Position numbers and translations under genes: made by a program. From NCBI GenBank assembly GCA_002377645.1, contig DFQF01000074.1, positions 1 through 61,276 on the forward strand: a DNA stretch of 61,276 nucleotides, given 5' to 3'. A model generated the notes under the pieces. It was not told where the DNA came from. It did no database searches and worked only from the letters and a program-made list of their open reading frames with translations. Below, piece after piece: positions 44,431-54,120 of the stretch. Source of the stretch: Nitrospinaceae bacterium UBA3496. Its GTDB lineage: Bacteria; UBA8248. The stretch's first letter is position 1. Each line of letters starts with the position of its first letter.

Positions 44431-46104
44431 ATGCCGGAGATAAAGGGAGCTCGATATATCGGAGAGTTCTTAGTTAAGTACGGAGTAAGTACCTTTTTTT
44501 TCAAACCATCAGTACTCAGCAAAACTTTAGCGCAGATGGATGATTTGCCTATCAAAAGAGTTTTAACTCACGGAGAAAAATCAGCTGCTTATATGGCGGA
44601 TGGTTACGCAAGAGCATCTGGAAAACCCGGTGTATGCGGCGCACAAACTGTAGGTGCCGCAAATTTAGCTGCAGGACTCCGAGACGCTTATATGGAGAAT
44701 AGTCCAGTCATTTCGTTGACGGGAGGCAGATTTCCACACTCGAAACATAAAAGACCTTACCAAGAAATAGATGACTATCCTATATTCGAACCTCTTACAA
44801 AAGCAAACTATCAGATAGATGAAGTTGAAAGAATTCCTGATCTTATGAGACAAGCTTTTAGGGACGCCACATCTGGAACCCCAGGACCAGTGAATCTTCA
44901 GTTTCTAGGCCTGCACGGAGAGATTGAAAATGACACTGCAGATCTAGAAATGATCGTAGAAAAAGAATTTACGCAACTTCCTTCTTACAGGTCGTATCCA
45001 GATCATGAACTTCTTGACAAATTACTTGTTAAATTAGAAAACGCTGAACGTCCAGTAATAATAGTCGACTCTGAAGCAAGGAGATCCGGTGCCGGAAAAG
45101 AGTTGTCTGCTCTTTCGGTAAAACTATCCATCCCAATCGCAACATCGACTGGAGCATATGCCCTTATACCAGATGATCATCCCAATTATATTGGAGTACC
45201 TGGCACATATTCTAGATCATGTTCAAATCAAATATTATCTAAGTCTGATTTGGTTATCTTCATTGGTAGTGAATTGGGTGGACAAATTACACATTTTTGG
45301 AAACTTCCTGTTCCAGGAACAGAAGTTATTCAAATTGGAAATGACAGTTCTGAATTCGGAAGAACTTACCCAAATACACTATCAGTTTTAGGAGATGTAA
45401 AAGTCACGATACGTGAACTTATAAAAAAGATTCAGCAAGATAAAGAAGCAACGTCATGGCTTTTAGAAACAAGAAAAATAGTAGAAGAATGGAAAAAAGA
45501 ACAATCTGTTTTTAGAGATTCAGTATCCTCTCCAATGCGCCCTGAAAGAATAATGAAAGAATTAGGTAATTCCCTTCCAGAAGATGTTCTCTTAGTTTGT
45601 GATACTGGACATTCAGCATTATGGGTAACACAACAATTATGGATAAATAGTAAATCATGGGATATGATTCGATGTGCTGGCTCTCTTGGGTGGGCATTTC
45701 CTGCCTCTATTGGAGCAAAATGTGCTCTACCCGAACGTCCTGTTGTTTGTTTCACAGGAGATGGTGGTTTTTGGTATCATATTCAAGAAATTGAAACTGC
45801 TGCAAGATGCAAAATACCAACTGTAACTGTTGTCAATAACAATCATTCAATGAATCAAGAAATAAATGTTTACACCGCTGCTTATGATGGAAACCCATCT
45901 GATAAATGGGGAGACATGTGGATTTTTAATAAGGTTAATTTCTCTAAAATTGCAAATGAAATGGGTGCTCAAGGAATTAGGGTCGAGGATCCAAATGATA
46001 TATCATCAGCTTTGGATAAAGGACTCAATACACTTGACAAGCCAACCGTAATAGAAGTGATCTCTGATATAAATGCTTTAGCTCCAAAAACATGGACGCC
46101 TTAA
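44431..46104 (+). CDS. Thiamine diphosphate-dependent enzyme (acetolactate synthase-like), copy 1
   Basis: A 557-residue TPP enzyme of the acetolactate synthase/benzoylformate decarboxylase group. The activating Glu is in LTHGEKSAAYMADGYA near residue 50. The TPP-Mg motif runs from TGDGGFWYHIQEIE to VVNNNHSMNQE. The middle domain has SKSDLVIFIGSELG. It carboligates or decarboxylates a 2-oxo acid, and no regulatory subunit gene is adjacent. It is a paralogue of 50717-52405. A good AAGGAG precedes the ATG, and a CoA-transferase follows 52 bases later. Confidence 0.88.
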   Translation: MPEIKGARYIGEFLVKYGVSTFFFKPSVLSKTLAQMDDLPIKRVLTHGEKSAAYMADGYARASGKPGVCGAQTVGAANLAAGLRDAYMENSPVISLTGGRFPHSKHKRPYQEIDDYPIFEPLTKANYQIDEVERIPDLMRQAFRDATSGTPGPVNLQFLGLHGEIENDTADLEMIVEKEFTQLPSYRSYPDHELLDKLLVKLENAERPVIIVDSEARRSGAGKELSALSVKLSIPIATSTGAYALIPDDHPNYIGVPGTYSRSCSNQILSKSDLVIFIGSELGGQITHFWKLPVPGTEVIQIGNDSSEFGRTYPNTLSVLGDVKVTIRELIKKIQQDKEATSWLLETRKIVEEWKKEQSVFRDSVSSPMRPERIMKELGNSLPEDVLLVCDTGHSALWVTQQLWINSKSWDMIRCAGSLGWAFPASIGAKCALPERPVVCFTGDGGFWYHIQEIETAARCKIPTVTVVNNNHSMNQEINVYTAAYDGNPSDKWGDMWIFNKVNFSKIANEMGAQGIRVEDPNDISSALDKGLNTLDKPTVIEVISDINALAPKTWTP

Positions 46105-46156
46105 AATTTTAACATTAAACTACTAAATAAATTCGAAAATTGATGCGAGGGGAAAA

Positions 46157-47347
46157 ATGTCGGAAAACAACTTACCATTATCTAGATTTAAAGTTCTCGA
46201 TTTAACTACCGCAAGATCTGGTCCAACCGCCGTAAAACAACTCGCAGACTGGGGTGCAGATGTTATTAAGATCGAACCTTCAAGAAAAATTATTGCTTCT
46301 GGCGGTGGATTATCCAGAGATAGACATGGATATGAAATGCAAAACCTTCATAGAAACAAACGAGGGATGACATTAAATCTAAAAAGTGAAGAAGGCAGAG
46401 AGATTTTTTATAACCTTGTCAAAAATTCAGACGTAGTCATAGAAAATTATCGACCAGATGTCAAAAATCGTCTGAAAATAGATTATGAAACTTTAAAATC
46501 TATAAACAAAAAAATAATTCTAGGGAGTATCTCAGGTTTTGGTCAATTTGGTCCGTATTCTAGTCGACCGGGTTTAGACCAGATTGCCCAAGGGTTAAGT
46601 GGATTGATGTCCGTAACTGGCATGCCTGAAAATGGACCAACAAGAGTAGGTGTTCCAATTGGAGACCTCACCGCAGGAATGATGCTAGCACAAGGTGTAC
46701 TTCTAGCTTTGCTAGAAAGAGAGAAATCGGGTGAAGGTCAATGGGTACATACTTCCCTTCTAGAAGGTCTAATTCAAATAATGGATTTACAAGCCGCTCG
46801 TTTCTTAATGGCAGGAGAAGTTCCTAAACAAGTTGGGAACCTACATCCAGTTTATCTACCAACTGGAGTTTTTCCAACTTCTGATTCTTCTATGAATATA
46901 CAATCTCCCGGTCAAGTTTTTTGGAAAAGATTAAGTGCTGCCTTAGGAAAACCCGAACTGTTTGAAGATGAAGATTTCAAAACTCCAGAAGACCGATGGA
47001 ATAATAAAGATAGATTAAACAAAGAAATTTCAGAATTGACAATGCAGAAAACTACCGCGGAATGGGTTGAAATCCTAAATGATGCCGGAGTGCCTTGTGG
47101 CCCAATTCACAGTGTAAATGAGACATTTGCAGATCCGCAAGTTCAGCAATTAAATATGAATCCTGAACTCGAGCACCCTGTGATCGGAAAGATAAATGTC
47201 GTTGGACAGGCAATTAAATTAAGTAGAACTCCGCAAAAAATGAGATTTACTACACCGGAAGTTGGGGAGCATAATGAACAAATTCTATCTGAGCTAAATT
47301 ACAGTGAAGAGGACATAGAAAAATTCAAACAAGAGGATATCATCTAA
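46157..47347 (+). CDS. CaiB/BaiF family (class III) CoA-transferase, copy 2
   Basis: A 396-residue class III CoA-transferase: FKVLDLTTARSGPTAVKQLA, WGADVIKIEPSRKI, NLHRNKRGMTLNLKSEEGRE, and the catalytic Asp in RPGLDQIAQGLSGLMSVTG. It is a diverged paralogue of 33568-34770. Co-orientation with the TPP enzyme suggests it forms or uses the CoA ester of the product. It is convergent with the SDR gene, with a four-base gap between stops. Confidence 0.9.
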   Translation: MSENNLPLSRFKVLDLTTARSGPTAVKQLADWGADVIKIEPSRKIIASGGGLSRDRHGYEMQNLHRNKRGMTLNLKSEEGREIFYNLVKNSDVVIENYRPDVKNRLKIDYETLKSINKKIILGSISGFGQFGPYSSRPGLDQIAQGLSGLMSVTGMPENGPTRVGVPIGDLTAGMMLAQGVLLALLEREKSGEGQWVHTSLLEGLIQIMDLQAARFLMAGEVPKQVGNLHPVYLPTGVFPTSDSSMNIQSPGQVFWKRLSAALGKPELFEDEDFKTPEDRWNNKDRLNKEISELTMQKTTAEWVEILNDAGVPCGPIHSVNETFADPQVQQLNMNPELEHPVIGKINVVGQAIKLSRTPQKMRFTTPEVGEHNEQILSELNYSEEDIEKFKQEDII

Positions 47348-47351
47348 AATC

Positions 47352-48122
47352 TTAAATCATAATAATTCCACCATTTACATCTAAGGTTACACCGGTAATG
47401 TAACTTGCTTGTCGACTACATAAAAATAGAATCGGCCAGGCAATTTCTTCCGGATCACACATTCTACCTAAAGGAGAGTTCTTTCTTATTCTGTCCATCT
47501 GTTCTTCTGTTCTCATTGCGATAGTTCTAGGAGTATTCACGTTCGCAGGAGCAACAGAATTTACGGTAATTCCAAAGGGGCCGAACTCTTTAGCTGCTTG
47601 TCTTGTTAATGAAAGTAATCCTCCTTTAGAAGCGGTATAATGAGGAGAATGTGTAGCAACACGGGCAGCAGCACTTGAAAGAGAAATGATTCTTCCGTAG
47701 TTATTTTTTTTCATCAAAGGAGTAATTGCTTTCAGTAACAAAAAAAAACTTTTTAAATTGTTATCTACAATATCATCCCACTCATCTACAGGAAGATCCG
47801 TGAGTGAAATATATTGTGGAAAACCACCTGCACTATGAACTAAGGAATGGATATGTCCTGCTTCATTTTCAATTCTTTTGACCGACTTTTGAATTGCTAA
47901 CCAATCGGTTAAATCAAGGCAGGCAACAAGAGCCTTACCTCCTGAGCCAGTAATATCATTGGCAACTCTCTCTACCCCTTTTTTATCGAAATCCATAACT
48001 ACAACATTCGCACCCCGCGATGCAAATAATTTTGCGCACATTTCGCCTATCCCAGTTGCAGCACCTGTAACAACCGCGACCTCTCCATCAAAATTCATAA
48101 TTAATGAGTCGTGTTTAATCAT
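47352..48122 (-). CDS. Short-chain dehydrogenase/reductase
   Basis: A 256-residue classical SDR with the cofactor motif VVTGAATGIGEMCAKLFA, NNLKSFFLLL, the catalytic Ser in IISLSSAAARV and Tyr-x3-Lys in HYTASKGGLLSLTRQAAKEF. It ends ITGVTLDVNGGIIMI. It reduces or oxidises a carbonyl/hydroxyl using NAD(P). It is the last gene of the 11-gene minus-strand run. The start is ATG 48122 or the internal ATG 48098 (MNFDGEVAVV); neither has a clear ribosome binding site. Confidence 0.9.
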   Translation of the reverse strand: MIKHDSLIMNFDGEVAVVTGAATGIGEMCAKLFASRGANVVVMDFDKKGVERVANDITGSGGKALVACLDLTDWLAIQKSVKRIENEAGHIHSLVHSAGGFPQYISLTDLPVDEWDDIVDNNLKSFFLLLKAITPLMKKNNYGRIISLSSAAARVATHSPHYTASKGGLLSLTRQAAKEFGPFGITVNSVAPANVNTPRTIAMRTEEQMDRIRKNSPLGRMCDPEEIAWPILFLCSRQASYITGVTLDVNGGIIMI

Positions 48123-48134
48123 TATTTTAATTTT

Positions 48135-49028
48135 CTAATCGAATCTCTCAGGCAAACCAGCCATTTTTCTTAGAACTTCAAAAACTGCCACAGAATCTCT
48201 CTCAGCATGACCATTTTCGTATGCATTTTGTGCTAATTGAGACCATATACTAGTCATTAACATTGGAGAACCAAATCTTTGTCCTTGTTCCAACATCAAT
48301 CTTGAATCCTTTAAAGAAATTTTGATTAAACCTTCTGGGCTATAATCTCCATTGATCATTTTTGGACCTTTATCTATCATCGTTTTAGATGAACATGCTC
48401 CATCTTGAAGTACTTCAAGTAAGTTATTCAATTCCATACCAGCCTTTGTTCCTAAAGACAGGGCCTCAGCAAGTGCAAGTCGATTGCCTGCAAGAACTAA
48501 ATTGATAATCAATTTCGTAAGAGCTCCAGAACCAACCGCACCCATCAAATATGAAGCTCGACTAAATCCATCAAAATATGGTTTGCAAGCATTAAAATCT
48601 TCTTGTTCCCCTCCTGCAATGATTATCAAATCTTTTTTCCAAGCCATTGCACTTGTTCCACTAACTGCAGCATCAAGAAAGCGAATCCCTTTCTCTGCTA
48701 ATTCTTTTCCCAAAACCTCTGAATCTTCAGGTCTCGAGGTAGTAGCATCAGCTATAATAAGACCTTCTTCTGCACTTTCCATAATCCCATTATTGCCGAA
48801 AATTACTTCTCTGACGATATCACTAGTAGGCAGAGAAGTTATCAGCCAATTTACTCCTTTAGCTGCTGCTGAAGGAGATTCCGCAGAAATTCCACCTCTT
48901 TCTACAAATTCGTCAACTCTTTTCCCATCTAAGTCAAAACCCTGCACCTCATAACCAGCATTAAGAAGATTCCCTGAAATAGCTGAACCCATCAATCCGA
49001 TTCCTACAATACCAACACGCTCTGACAT
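48135..49028 (-). CDS. 3-hydroxyisobutyrate dehydrogenase-family protein
   Basis: A 297-residue beta-hydroxyacid dehydrogenase: GIVGIGLMGSAISGNLLNAG (NAD loop), LITSLPTSDIVREV, DAAVSGTSAMAWKKDLIIIA, and the catalytic Lys in GSGALTKLIINLVLAG. It oxidises 3-hydroxyisobutyrate or reduces 2-hydroxy-3-oxo acids such as tartronate semialdehyde. GGAGG precedes the ATG. It is 12 bases from the SDR gene, so the two probably catalyse linked redox steps. Confidence 0.9.
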   Translation of the reverse strand: MSERVGIVGIGLMGSAISGNLLNAGYEVQGFDLDGKRVDEFVERGGISAESPSAAAKGVNWLITSLPTSDIVREVIFGNNGIMESAEEGLIIADATTSRPEDSEVLGKELAEKGIRFLDAAVSGTSAMAWKKDLIIIAGGEQEDFNACKPYFDGFSRASYLMGAVGSGALTKLIINLVLAGNRLALAEALSLGTKAGMELNNLLEVLQDGACSSKTMIDKGPKMINGDYSPEGLIKISLKDSRLMLEQGQRFGSPMLMTSIWSQLAQNAYENGHAERDSVAVFEVLRKMAGLPERFD

Positions 49029-49072
49029 ACATTAACCTCCAACATTAAAATTCTTTAAAATAAAATAGTTAG

Positions 49073-50698
49073 CTATCTAGGAATAAATGGAACAATCAAT
49101 CTAGATTGTTCCTTCCCAGTTAAAATAGTGTTAGTGACAGGTCTAGGAATTGGATCATGTGTGTAAATTAAATTTGTTACTGGATCACATGATGAAATTT
49201 CTAATTTTAATGAATGCCCCTCAAGGAACAAATTACACGTAGAGACTATTTCAATTTCGTACTCATACACTTCACCAGGATTAATCAACTCTACTTTATT
49301 ATGAGGGTGCCAAGGTCTCCAATTCTTACTTTTTTGTGAATCTAATGCTCTATGAGAAGCTTTTAAACAACCACGAGTTAAAACTTTCTCTGAACCATCG
49401 GGAAATTCATCTTTAACAAAAACAAACCAATCCGTATCATCCTGATCAGAAATTGCAAATAATTTCAGAACTAATGGTCCTGTAATTTCAAATGGTTTTT
49501 CCGCTGGTTCAGTTCTAAAAACTAATTTTGGTTCACCGAGTTTTGACTCTGACGTTCCAGGAACAAATTTATAACATCTCTCCCCATAAGAGGAAACATT
49601 TTCAGTAAGCCTTTCGCCATCAAGATAAAGCTCCTTCCAATCCGTTCTCTCTAAAGGCCATTCTTTCTCAGTCCTCCAAGTATTTTCTCCTTGAATAAAA
49701 ATATTAATCGGAGGACCTTCATTTACTCCTGTATCCAATTCTTTCAAATAATGGTCATACCAGCGAAGAGCCTCAAAATGATATACGCCAAAAGGTCTTC
49801 TAGGCTGGGGTTCAGGACCAATCAACATTCTTTTTGGGGTACTTTGAGGTATTAAATCCCAACCCTCAAAAGCCCCTCTTAAATGAAGACCATAAAAATT
49901 CCAATCGCATCCAAGATATGTGGGAACTTCTATTTTGCATAAATTAGACCATGAAGACCGCTCTTGAAAGTACTCACAGTCAAGACTATCTTTTCCACTT
50001 AAAACTCGATTAAAATGATAATTAAAACCAGAGAGATCTTTCACACGACCACTTGTATGATTCAAGAACATTAAACTCGTGAACCAAAAACGCGCCCAAG
50101 CAGAATAGATTCCTCCATGATAATAGGCATCACGATATAAATCAGTCATTGCATCATATGGAAAGATTGCAGAAAGTCCTTCGGGTTGCTGTTGCGCGGC
50201 AAGTAATTGACTCATCCCAAAATAAGAACATCCAATCATACCTACTTTTCCATTACACCAAGGTTGATTAGCAATAAACTCTATCATCTCTTTTAAGTCT
50301 TTTTGTTCTTCTGGACCCCAATGATCCCATGCCCCTCCCGAATCATTAGAACCTCTAACATCTGCAATAATTTGAACATAGCCCCTAGGCACCCAAAATT
50401 CAGTCAGTCCTGCCTCATTTTGTCCGATAGGAACCATGGTTGGCTGTAGTTGTCGAGTGTATGGAGACCAAGAAAGCAGAGCTGGAAATTTTTCGCCAGA
50501 AACATTAGGTCTATACACATCATAAAAGATATCTATCCCATCTCTTACCGTAAGTGTTTTTGAGTTTTCTATGAAAACAGAATATTTAGGAAGAGAAATT
50601 TCCCTGCTCTTGGGTTCTTCATTAAAAGGATATTGCGGCCAGGAAGATGGATTGATAGTTCGAATGCTTTCCGGATTCACTTTGGGAAATTGATTCAT
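49073..50698 (-). CDS. CocE/NonD (S15-type) acyl hydrolase, copy 2
   Basis: A 541-residue paralogue of 25693-27339 with the same landmarks: VRDGIDIFYDVYRP, VQIIADVRGSNDSGG, the nucleophile Ser in VGMIGCSYFGMSQLL, and ITGPLVLKLFAISDQDDTDW in the jelly-roll. The GPWxH segment is again altered (IGPEPQPRRPFGVYHFEALR), with the shared P..RPF..YH pattern. The conserved deviation in two copies suggests a distinct subfamily rather than decay. The stop is 44 bases before the hydroxyisobutyrate dehydrogenase. It probably hydrolyses an ester or amide intermediate. Confidence 0.87.
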   Translation of the reverse strand: MNQFPKVNPESIRTINPSSWPQYPFNEEPKSREISLPKYSVFIENSKTLTVRDGIDIFYDVYRPNVSGEKFPALLSWSPYTRQLQPTMVPIGQNEAGLTEFWVPRGYVQIIADVRGSNDSGGAWDHWGPEEQKDLKEMIEFIANQPWCNGKVGMIGCSYFGMSQLLAAQQQPEGLSAIFPYDAMTDLYRDAYYHGGIYSAWARFWFTSLMFLNHTSGRVKDLSGFNYHFNRVLSGKDSLDCEYFQERSSWSNLCKIEVPTYLGCDWNFYGLHLRGAFEGWDLIPQSTPKRMLIGPEPQPRRPFGVYHFEALRWYDHYLKELDTGVNEGPPINIFIQGENTWRTEKEWPLERTDWKELYLDGERLTENVSSYGERCYKFVPGTSESKLGEPKLVFRTEPAEKPFEITGPLVLKLFAISDQDDTDWFVFVKDEFPDGSEKVLTRGCLKASHRALDSQKSKNWRPWHPHNKVELINPGEVYEYEIEIVSTCNLFLEGHSLKLEISSCDPVTNLIYTHDPIPRPVTNTILTGKEQSRLIVPFIPR

Positions 50699-50716
50699 CG
50701 CATTCCTCTAAAATCT

Positions 50717-52405
50717 CTAAAATTCTGAATATGCTCCTGGAGCAAGCGCTTTTATGTCAGTAACAACGTCTACAATAATGGGACCAGTTTTTGTTTTTAA
50801 GGCTGTCTGAAGTTTTGATTTAAGATCTTTTTCTTTTTCAATCCGAATTCCCTTAGCACCCATAGATTTCGCAACTTGGACAAAATTAGTTTTCTCGAAA
50901 TGCCAAAGTTCATGCGCTTTACCGTGTTGTTTCCCACCATACGCATCATCAAAAATTTTTGTTTCTTGATTTTGTGAACTATTGTTATTTACAAGAATAA
51001 CCAAAGGGATTTTCCAACGAACTGCTGTCTCAATTTCTCCTATGTGATACCAGAAACCAGCATCCCCAGTAAAAAGGACAACTGGACGATTGGGGGCAGC
51101 ACACTTAGCTCCGATTGCAGCAGGGAAACCCCACCCCAGATGACCCGCAGCTCTTATGAAACTATTCTCTCCGCCATTTAAATCAAGGTATCCACCTGTC
51201 CACATCCCAGAATGTCCGGTATCAGACAAGAGGATTGAATCATTTGGAAGAATATCTGAGAGAATCTGACAAACTCTCTCTGGTCTTATAGGATTTTTCT
51301 TTGAATTTAGCAAAGGAGCAAATTCTTTCCTCCAATTTGAAACTATTTTTTGGAATCTTTTTTTCCAATTTACTCTCTTACTATTTTGACTATCATCACA
51401 AAACTCAATTAATTTGCTTAAGGAGATTTTTGCATCTCCGTTAATAGATGCAAGCAAAGGATAATTTCTTCCAAGTTCTTCTGGGTCTATGTCTAACTGA
51501 ATGGCAGAAACCCCGATCTTAGGAACCTTCCAAAAATGAGTAGTCATTCCACCCGTTTTTGTACCTATAAAGAAAACAAGATCTGCTTCTGAAACAATTT
51601 GGTTCGCACTTCTTCTAGAATAACTACCGACAACACCAACAGATAGTTCATGATTGCCTGGAATAACTTCTTTAGCATTCATAGAAGTAGCGACCGGGAT
51701 AGAAAGTTTTTCTGCAAGCTCCACTAGTTCTTTATGAGCTAAAGATGTACGCACACCTCCACCACAGACAATAACGGGCTTTTTACTAGAACTAAGTATT
51801 TTCGCCACTTTTTTTAACGAATCAATACTAGGCTCTGGACGATAGGCAGGAGTACACTTGAAATCTTCTTCTACAACAAGTTTAAGGTTTGCTTTCTTCT
51901 GTTCTATTTGTCCTAAATTTCCAGCAAATCTTAAATGCACTGGGCCAGGCGTACCAGATGTAGCTACTCTAAAAGCTTGTCTTAATAAATCAGGAAATCT
52001 TTCAACATCATCCACATATGCATTGAATTTCGTAACTGGATCGAACGCAGAAATATCTTCTACTTCTTGATATGGATTCCTATAACGAATCGATGGAGTT
52101 GTCCCACCTGTGAAAGCTATCACTGGCGAGGAAGCTAAATATGCTTCTCTAAGCCCCGCAGCGAGATTAACTCCTCCTACAATTTGCGCCATACAAATAC
52201 CAGGGCGTCCGGATATTCGGGCATAAGCGTCAGCCATATATGCTGCAGATTTTTCTCCATGTGTTAAAACTCTAGAAATTCCCGTGTTCTTTTTATCCAT
52301 TTGGGCCAAAGAATGGCTCAGAATTGTGGGAACGAAAAAAATATGCGTGACACCATATGCTTTCATAGTATCGGCCATAAACTCAGCACCTGACATTCTT
52401 GGCAT
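50717..52405 (-). CDS. Thiamine diphosphate-dependent enzyme (acetolactate synthase-like), copy 2
   Basis: A 562-residue paralogue of 44431-46104 with the Glu in LTHGEKSAAYMADAYA, a TPP-Mg motif TGDAGFWYHIGEIE to LVNNNSSQNQE (GDA in place of GDG), and SEADLVFFIGTKTG. It decarboxylates or carboligates a 2-oxo acid. It lies in the operon between the BKACE genes and the CocE-type hydrolase, 18 bases from the latter. AAGGAG precedes the ATG. Confidence 0.88.
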   Translation of the reverse strand: MPRMSGAEFMADTMKAYGVTHIFFVPTILSHSLAQMDKKNTGISRVLTHGEKSAAYMADAYARISGRPGICMAQIVGGVNLAAGLREAYLASSPVIAFTGGTTPSIRYRNPYQEVEDISAFDPVTKFNAYVDDVERFPDLLRQAFRVATSGTPGPVHLRFAGNLGQIEQKKANLKLVVEEDFKCTPAYRPEPSIDSLKKVAKILSSSKKPVIVCGGGVRTSLAHKELVELAEKLSIPVATSMNAKEVIPGNHELSVGVVGSYSRRSANQIVSEADLVFFIGTKTGGMTTHFWKVPKIGVSAIQLDIDPEELGRNYPLLASINGDAKISLSKLIEFCDDSQNSKRVNWKKRFQKIVSNWRKEFAPLLNSKKNPIRPERVCQILSDILPNDSILLSDTGHSGMWTGGYLDLNGGENSFIRAAGHLGWGFPAAIGAKCAAPNRPVVLFTGDAGFWYHIGEIETAVRWKIPLVILVNNNSSQNQETKIFDDAYGGKQHGKAHELWHFEKTNFVQVAKSMGAKGIRIEKEKDLKSKLQTALKTKTGPIIVDVVTDIKALAPGAYSEF

Positions 52406-52453
52406 ATAAAAACTCCTTATCTCTTTTTAAATTTCAGAAACTACGTCTTATTT

Positions 52454-53248
52454 CTATAAACCTATTATCGCTTTAGCCTCGTCAACCGAAGCGATTTCTC
52501 TACCTAATATTTTTGCAATATTCGCTATTCGATTTACATGCTCTGGATTATCTCCAAAGACACCAGGACTTAGAAATGGCTCATCTTCTGTACCGACACG
52601 AACATGACCACCTTCCATTACGGCCATAGTCTCTAGGTGTAAATGAGTATTACCCGTAACGCTTGTAATGTATATTGAGTCCTCAGGAAGTGCAGAAACT
52701 CTATGCAAGAATTCTTTCATCGTCGCAGGTGACCACGCACCACCAGGTCTACCGAAAAATACTGTCATTAGTACTGGAGTTTTAATTAAATCTTTATCTA
52801 ACAAATCATTGATCATCCATAATTCGCCGATACTAAATACTTCAAATTCTGGTTTCACATTATAGTCAGCACAAAGTTTCATCATATCTGCAATTTCATC
52901 TCGGGGATGCAACATCATAACGTCACCCTGTAAAAAAGCCATATTATGCGCTCCAACCGCAACAGACATCATTTCAGGCTGAAACTTCACTACTTCACGT
53001 CTTTGTTCAAGAGTCTGCGTAGAAATTCCATACTGCAACATAACGGGACAACAATCACGAATCGCTTTTGTATGATTTTCCCAAGCTTCATAATTTGTAG
53101 GAGGTGCGTGGATATGAGCGATACAAGAACCTGATTCCCATCCTTTTTTAACAGAACTCGCTAGAACTTCCGAATCATGGAATCTTTTTTCAACGCCTTC
53201 GTGCATAGATGTATCTGCTGCACAGTTTATAATCATAAGTTTTGACAT
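52454..53248 (-). CDS. BKACE-family (beta-keto acid cleavage) enzyme 1
   Basis: A 264-residue beta-keto acid cleavage enzyme, (alpha/beta)8 with zinc. The N-terminus is MSKLMIINCAAD. Zn ligands are His-x-His in SCIAHIHAPPTN near residue 45, and the catalytic Arg, Glu and Asp are in HVRVGTEDEPF near residue 216. Family members condense a beta-keto acid with acetyl-CoA to give acetoacetate and a new CoA ester. A GAGGG site precedes the ATG. It is adjacent to a second BKACE gene (25-base gap); the substrate of neither is known. Confidence 0.88.
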   Translation of the reverse strand: MSKLMIINCAADTSMHEGVEKRFHDSEVLASSVKKGWESGSCIAHIHAPPTNYEAWENHTKAIRDCCPVMLQYGISTQTLEQRREVVKFQPEMMSVAVGAHNMAFLQGDVMMLHPRDEIADMMKLCADYNVKPEFEVFSIGELWMINDLLDKDLIKTPVLMTVFFGRPGGAWSPATMKEFLHRVSALPEDSIYITSVTGNTHLHLETMAVMEGGHVRVGTEDEPFLSPGVFGDNPEHVNRIANIAKILGREIASVDEAKAIIGL

Positions 53249-53273
53249 TAATAATCCCTCATTACTAAAAAAT

Positions 53274-54077
53274 TTAATTTAGCCCTAGAATTTGTTTGGT
53301 TTCATCAACAGTTGCAGGTTCTCTACCTAGTTCTTTTGAAATTCGAACCATTCTCGAAACAAGCTGTGCATTATCCTCGGCTAAGACCCCTTTTGTATAA
53401 TAAGGTTCATCCTCCGTACCAACTCGGACATGACCTCCTTGAATAATAGAAACCGTTTCTAAAGCAACATTACTCAAACCAGCAGCACTAACAGAAAAAA
53501 CAGAATTTTCAGGTAAATGTTCAATTCGATGCAACAGTTCTTTTAAAGTTGCTGGAGACCAAAATCCGCCTGGCCATCCGAAAAAAATGGTCAAAACGAC
53601 CGGATTTTTTACTAAATCTTTCTCTAAGAGCCATTCTAAATTCCATAAATGTCCCAAATTAAAACATTCAAATTCTGGATGCACTCCATTGTCATTGAAT
53701 AGTCTTACTTGATCTTCAATTTCCTGTCTTGAATGTTCAACTAACAAATCTGCATCAACAAACGCAAAATCATGAGAACCAAGAGCGATAGAAGCCATAT
53801 CAGGTTTTAAATGAACTATTTTCTTTCTTCCTGGCAAACCCATAGCAGCAATTCCGAATTGAATGAGAATTTCAGGACAAGCTTCTCGTACTGCATTCGT
53901 AAAAGGTTCCCAACTATCTAACTGCATTGGAATTCCATGAATATGTGCTATCGAAGCACCTGCGTCGTAACTTGCCTTAATTTCACTTGCAAGAGATTCC
54001 GCAGTCTGAAGACGTTTTGGGACACCTGGATGCTTACGACTATCTGCTGCACAATTAGTTATTATTAACTTTTCGAT
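53274..54077 (-). CDS. BKACE-family enzyme 2, apparent ATC start
   Basis: A 267-residue paralogue of the preceding BKACE: (M)EKLIITNCAAD, His-x-His in ASIAHIHGIPM, FFGWPGGFWSPATL and HVRVGTEDEPYY. The frame has no ATG, GTG or TTG before the zinc site: the upstream stop is TAG at 54092-54090, then GAG GAA GTT AAC ATC GAA. A strong GGAGGAA lies 8 bases before ATC 54077, so I call ATC as start. The only ATG in the 5' half (53927) would delete the zinc ligands. It follows the ABC ATPase by 43 bases. Confidence 0.82.
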   Translation of the reverse strand: MEKLIITNCAADSRKHPGVPKRLQTAESLASEIKASYDAGASIAHIHGIPMQLDSWEPFTNAVREACPEILIQFGIAAMGLPGRKKIVHLKPDMASIALGSHDFAFVDADLLVEHSRQEIEDQVRLFNDNGVHPEFECFNLGHLWNLEWLLEKDLVKNPVVLTIFFGWPGGFWSPATLKELLHRIEHLPENSVFSVSAAGLSNVALETVSIIQGGHVRVGTEDEPYYTKGVLAEDNAQLVSRMVRISKELGREPATVDETKQILGLN

Positions 54078-54120
54078 GTTAACTTCCTCCTACAATAGAA
54101 AAGACTGGGAATAATAATGA

